NCBI GenBank assembly: GCA_946886375.1
Contig: CAMPIL010000035.1
Span: forward strand, 1 to 15,648
Source of the DNA: an uncultured Phycisphaerales bacterium
GTDB taxonomy: Bacteria; Planctomycetota; Phycisphaerae; Phycisphaerales; SM1A02
Length of the DNA: 15,648 nucleotides
Direction: 5' to 3'
The notes under the pieces were generated by a model. It made no database searches. It saw nothing but the letters and a program-made list of their open reading frames with translations, and was not told the origin of the DNA. Positions 13,413-15,648 of this stretch are shown one piece after another (position 1 is the stretch's first letter; every line of letters starts with the position of its first letter). Position numbers and translations under genes: made by a program.

Positions 13413-13433
13413 GTACGTTGTGGTAGAACGTAC
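13413..13433. promoter_or_regulatory. Inverted repeat, possible operator
   Basis: GTACGTT (13413-13419) and AACGTAC (13427-13433) are perfect 7-bp inverted arms separated by 7 nt. The left arm lies within the palindrome ACGTACGT (13411-13418). It lies between two divergent genes and overlaps a TAGAAC (13424-13429) that could be a -10 for the hydrolase. The geometry (arm centres 14 bp apart) is that of a dimeric repressor site. Confidence 0.4.
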
Positions 13434-13490
13434 ACGGCGCGGTCGCCTGATTCCTCGCGGCGCACCGGCAGGATTGGATTGGAGCCTCAC

Positions 13491-15083
13491 ATGCGGATGT
13501 TCATTGTGGCCCTTGCCCTGTCGATAGCGTGCGGGTGCATCGACAGCCCTCCCGCGCTGGCGGACACCTACATCATTACACTGGACAGCGCGGCCCGCAG
13601 CGAGCCCGCCACCGGCCGGGTGATCCTGTTTTTCATCACCGAGCAGGGAAGGCGGTGGACCCGGCGCGAACCGATCGAAGCGCCGTTCTTTGAATCGCCT
13701 CAGCCCATCGCCTCAATCGCGGTGAAGGATTTCAAGCCCGGAGATTCCGTGCAGGTCGATGGATCATTGCCGGCGTTCCCGCAGCCGCTGGACAAACTTT
13801 CCGGAACCGTGCGCGTGCAGGCGCTGCTGGACGCCGACCAGACCGAACGATCGCACGAGCAGGGCCCGGGCAACGTGGCGAGCGAGGTGATGAACGTCGA
13901 TCTGTCGGCTGACAAGCACGACACGGTTCGCATCACGCTGACGCGGCGGATCGAAGGACCCGCCGCGCGCACCGACTCGCCGAATCTCAAATGGGTGCGT
14001 CTGCGCAGCGAGATGCTCAGCGCGTTCTACGGGCGGGATGTCTACCACCGTGCCGGGGTCGCGCTGCCCAAGCCGTACAACGATCCCAACTGGCCCCGGC
14101 AGCAGTGGCCTGCGATTTACGTGATCCCGGGTTTCGGCGGGCGCGATGACGGCGCCGAGGAATACGCCGCGATGCTCACGCTCGCGCCCAAGATTGAGGA
14201 AATCGCGCCGATCGCGGTGTACATCGTGCTCGACCCCGAAGCGCCGCTGGGGCATCACGGATTTGCGGACTCGGCCAACAATGGTCCGCGTGCCACGGCC
14301 CTCGTGAAGGAATTCATTCCATATCTTGAATCGCAGTTCAGGCTTGTCGCCAAGCCCGAAGCGCGCCTGGTCACTGGCCATTCCTCAGGCGGGTGGTCTT
14401 CGCTCTGGCTGCAACTGAACCATCCGGCGGTGTTCGGCGGGTGCTGGTCCAGTGCGCCGGATCCGATTGACTTCTCGGCGTTTCAGATGACCGATCTCGA
14501 TCGCGATGCAAACATTTTTGCCGACGGCAGCGGGGCGGAGACGCCGTCGTATCGTTGTATTGTGGATTCAACCCTGGTGGCCAAACCGACGATGACGGTT
14601 CGGCAAGAAGTGAGCATGGAAACGGCGATCGATCCCGATGGCCGCTGCGGCCAGCAGTGGGCGGCGTGGAACGCCATGTTCTCGCCGCGCGATCCCGCGA
14701 CCGGCCTGCCCATGCCCATGTTCGATGCTCGCAGCGGCGCGATCAACAGAAACATCGTGCGCGAATGGGCAAAATTCGACATCACCAAAATGGTTTCCGA
14801 GGACTGGAACCGCTTCGGACCCATCGTGCTGAACAAGATGCACCTGGCGTGCGGCGAGGAGGATTCCTATTACCTCAATCGCGCGGTGGAGCGGTTCAGC
14901 GCAGCGGTGGAAAAACTCCGAGGCGAAGCCCGCGGCGAAGGCTACGTGCTCTTGGTGCCCGGCGCCAATCACGATGCGCTCACGGCCCGTATCTTCATGC
15001 GCTGGAACGATGAGATGCGCAAGCACCTTCAGTGGCACGGCCTGCAGGACGCCGATGTGCCTGCGAAAAAATCAATCCGCTGA
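13491..15083 (+). CDS. Secreted alpha/beta hydrolase (esterase-like)
   Basis: A 530-residue exported protein. The signal peptide spans residues 1-24 with cleavage after P-A-L-A; C14 and C16 make lipoprotein processing a weaker alternative. Residues 25-170 look like strand-rich accessory domains (VQVDGSLPAFPQPL). From about 170 a hydrolase domain follows: VIPGFGG near 211-217 (oxyanion loop), nucleophile S298 in GHSSGG, acid D458 in CGEEDSYY and base H494 in PGANHDAL. This order and spacing fit the putative esterase (esterase D/feruloyl esterase) group, so a carboxylic ester outside the cytoplasm is the likely substrate; which one is unknown. ATG 13491 is preceded by GGAG (13481-13484) at 6 nt. 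It converges on the GNAT gene with 4 bases between stops. Confidence 0.88.
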   Translation: MRMFIVALALSIACGCIDSPPALADTYIITLDSAARSEPATGRVILFFITEQGRRWTRREPIEAPFFESPQPIASIAVKDFKPGDSVQVDGSLPAFPQPLDKLSGTVRVQALLDADQTERSHEQGPGNVASEVMNVDLSADKHDTVRITLTRRIEGPAARTDSPNLKWVRLRSEMLSAFYGRDVYHRAGVALPKPYNDPNWPRQQWPAIYVIPGFGGRDDGAEEYAAMLTLAPKIEEIAPIAVYIVLDPEAPLGHHGFADSANNGPRATALVKEFIPYLESQFRLVAKPEARLVTGHSSGGWSSLWLQLNHPAVFGGCWSSAPDPIDFSAFQMTDLDRDANIFADGSGAETPSYRCIVDSTLVAKPTMTVRQEVSMETAIDPDGRCGQQWAAWNAMFSPRDPATGLPMPMFDARSGAINRNIVREWAKFDITKMVSEDWNRFGPIVLNKMHLACGEEDSYYLNRAVERFSAAVEKLRGEARGEGYVLLVPGANHDALTARIFMRWNDEMRKHLQWHGLQDADVPAKKSIR

Positions 15084-15087
15084 CGCA

Positions 15088-15600
15088 TCATCCCGGCAGC
15101 GTCACGCACAGGGCCTTGCTCATCACGACGCTGCGGTAGTTCGTGTCCCGCCATTGCACGTGGCCGACCTGGCGATAACCGCGGCGGGCGTAATAGGCAA
15201 TGAGCGATGCAGCACGTTCAGAGGTGTCCAGCGCCAGTTCCGCAGCGTGGTTCTCGCGGGCGTACTGTTCGACGTGATCCAGCAACTGTGAACCGACTCC
15301 GCCGCGCTGGCATGCCGGCTCGACCGCAAACTGGCCGAAGTAGCCGACGCCCGCCTGCTCGTACCAATCGCATCCTTTTCCCGTGCCCGGCGGGTAGTAC
15401 ACGATCGTGCCGATGAGGTTGTCGCTCTCCTGCGCGATGAAGCAAACACCCTTGGCGATGCGCTGTCGCGTCACCGATTCATCCTGGTACGACGCGACGA
15501 ACCGCATCCCGGCGTCCGCCAGCGGCCGATAGGCGCGGTGCAGCAACTGGGTCAAAGTGCTGATTGAATCATCATCGTGCCAATGTCGAATGCAGATCAT
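15088..15600 (-). CDS. GNAT family N-acetyltransferase
   Basis: A 170-residue acetyltransferase of the GNAT fold, which moves acetyl from acetyl-CoA to an amine. The acetyl-CoA loop is Q98-R-G-G-V-G103 after the strand GYFGQFAVEP, followed by the usual helix (SQLLDHVEQYARE). The late motif LALDTSERAASLIAYYARRGYRQVG (about 122-146) is typical of motif B. Most GNATs carry Q/R-x-x-G-x-G/A, which is met here. The start is ATG 15600; a TTG at 15615 would add five residues. No Shine-Dalgarno sequence or TANNNT box is visible upstream, so its start signal may lie outside the window. The substrate cannot be predicted. Confidence 0.92.
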   Translation of the reverse strand: MICIRHWHDDDSISTLTQLLHRAYRPLADAGMRFVASYQDESVTRQRIAKGVCFIAQESDNLIGTIVYYPPGTGKGCDWYEQAGVGYFGQFAVEPACQRGGVGSQLLDHVEQYARENHAAELALDTSERAASLIAYYARRGYRQVGHVQWRDTNYRSVVMSKALCVTLPG

Positions 15601-15648
15601 GGCGAAACCGCGCAACAGGCCGCCATCCGCGAATTGCAGGAGGAGACG

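Noticed and set aside
1..15648. CRISPR arrays, tRNA or rRNA genes, insertion sequences, phage genes
   Set aside because: I saw no regularly spaced repeats, no cloverleaf, no transposase or integrase motif and no phage structural gene on either strand.

Overview
The window looks like a chromosomal segment of a GC-rich planctomycete, most likely of the Phycisphaerae type. This is inferred from three things: two membrane proteins that start with the short CxxC/CxxC zinc ribbon common in that phylum, a half-dockerin of the 'D-N-D-G-V-D-x-x-D-L-L' style, and a stand-alone purSL/purQ pair among otherwise unrelated genes. I see no rRNA, tRNA, CRISPR array, transposase or phage gene. Most of the region is core or family-level genome. 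The interest lies in how transcripts begin, in intergenic repeats, and in one surface protein that has lost key residues.

Layout: positions 1-682 hold the start of rpsG and all of rpsL (minus strand, ribosomal str-type cluster) with a recognisable rpsL promoter. A small orphan gene (889-1200, plus) follows. It converges on a minus-strand run transcribed rnhA -> PNGase-F-like secreted protein -> coupled lipoprotein (3402 down to 1213). Divergent from rnhA is the purine block: purSL (3494-6463, with two PurS-like units fused in front of PurL) and purQ (6543-7355). Next come a six-helix zinc-ribbon membrane protein (7381-8355) and a Gfo/Idh/MocA oxidoreductase (8508-9560). The latter converges on an unusual dockerin-containing protein without a signal peptide (10703-9732), which ends in a clear intrinsic terminator. 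Upstream of it on the same strand is rlmE (11562-10870). After a 308-base stretch without a convincing gene come a zinc-ribbon/two-helix protein (11871-12497), a DUF4097-like lipoprotein (13294-12482, overlapping tail to tail), a secreted alpha/beta hydrolase (13491-15083) and a GNAT acetyltransferase (15600-15088).

How the genes work together: PurSL and PurQ form the FGAM synthase of purine synthesis, with PurQ supplying ammonia from glutamine. S12 and S7 are neighbours in the 30S subunit, and RlmE methylates 23S rRNA. The PNGase-F-like protein and the lipoprotein are translationally coupled and probably act together at the cell surface.

The strongest cross-cutting pattern is a TANNNT box, 6-8 nt before the start codon, upstream of rnhA, purSL, purQ, rlmE, the PNGase-like gene and possibly two others, mostly where no Shine-Dalgarno sequence is present. 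This suggests that much of this genome is translated from leaderless mRNAs, while rpsG, the dockerin gene, the 889 gene and the hydrolase have ordinary Shine-Dalgarno sites. Two intergenic spacers (8356-8507 and 9561-9731) carry related short ATCTGYGT-type tandem repeats with hairpins.
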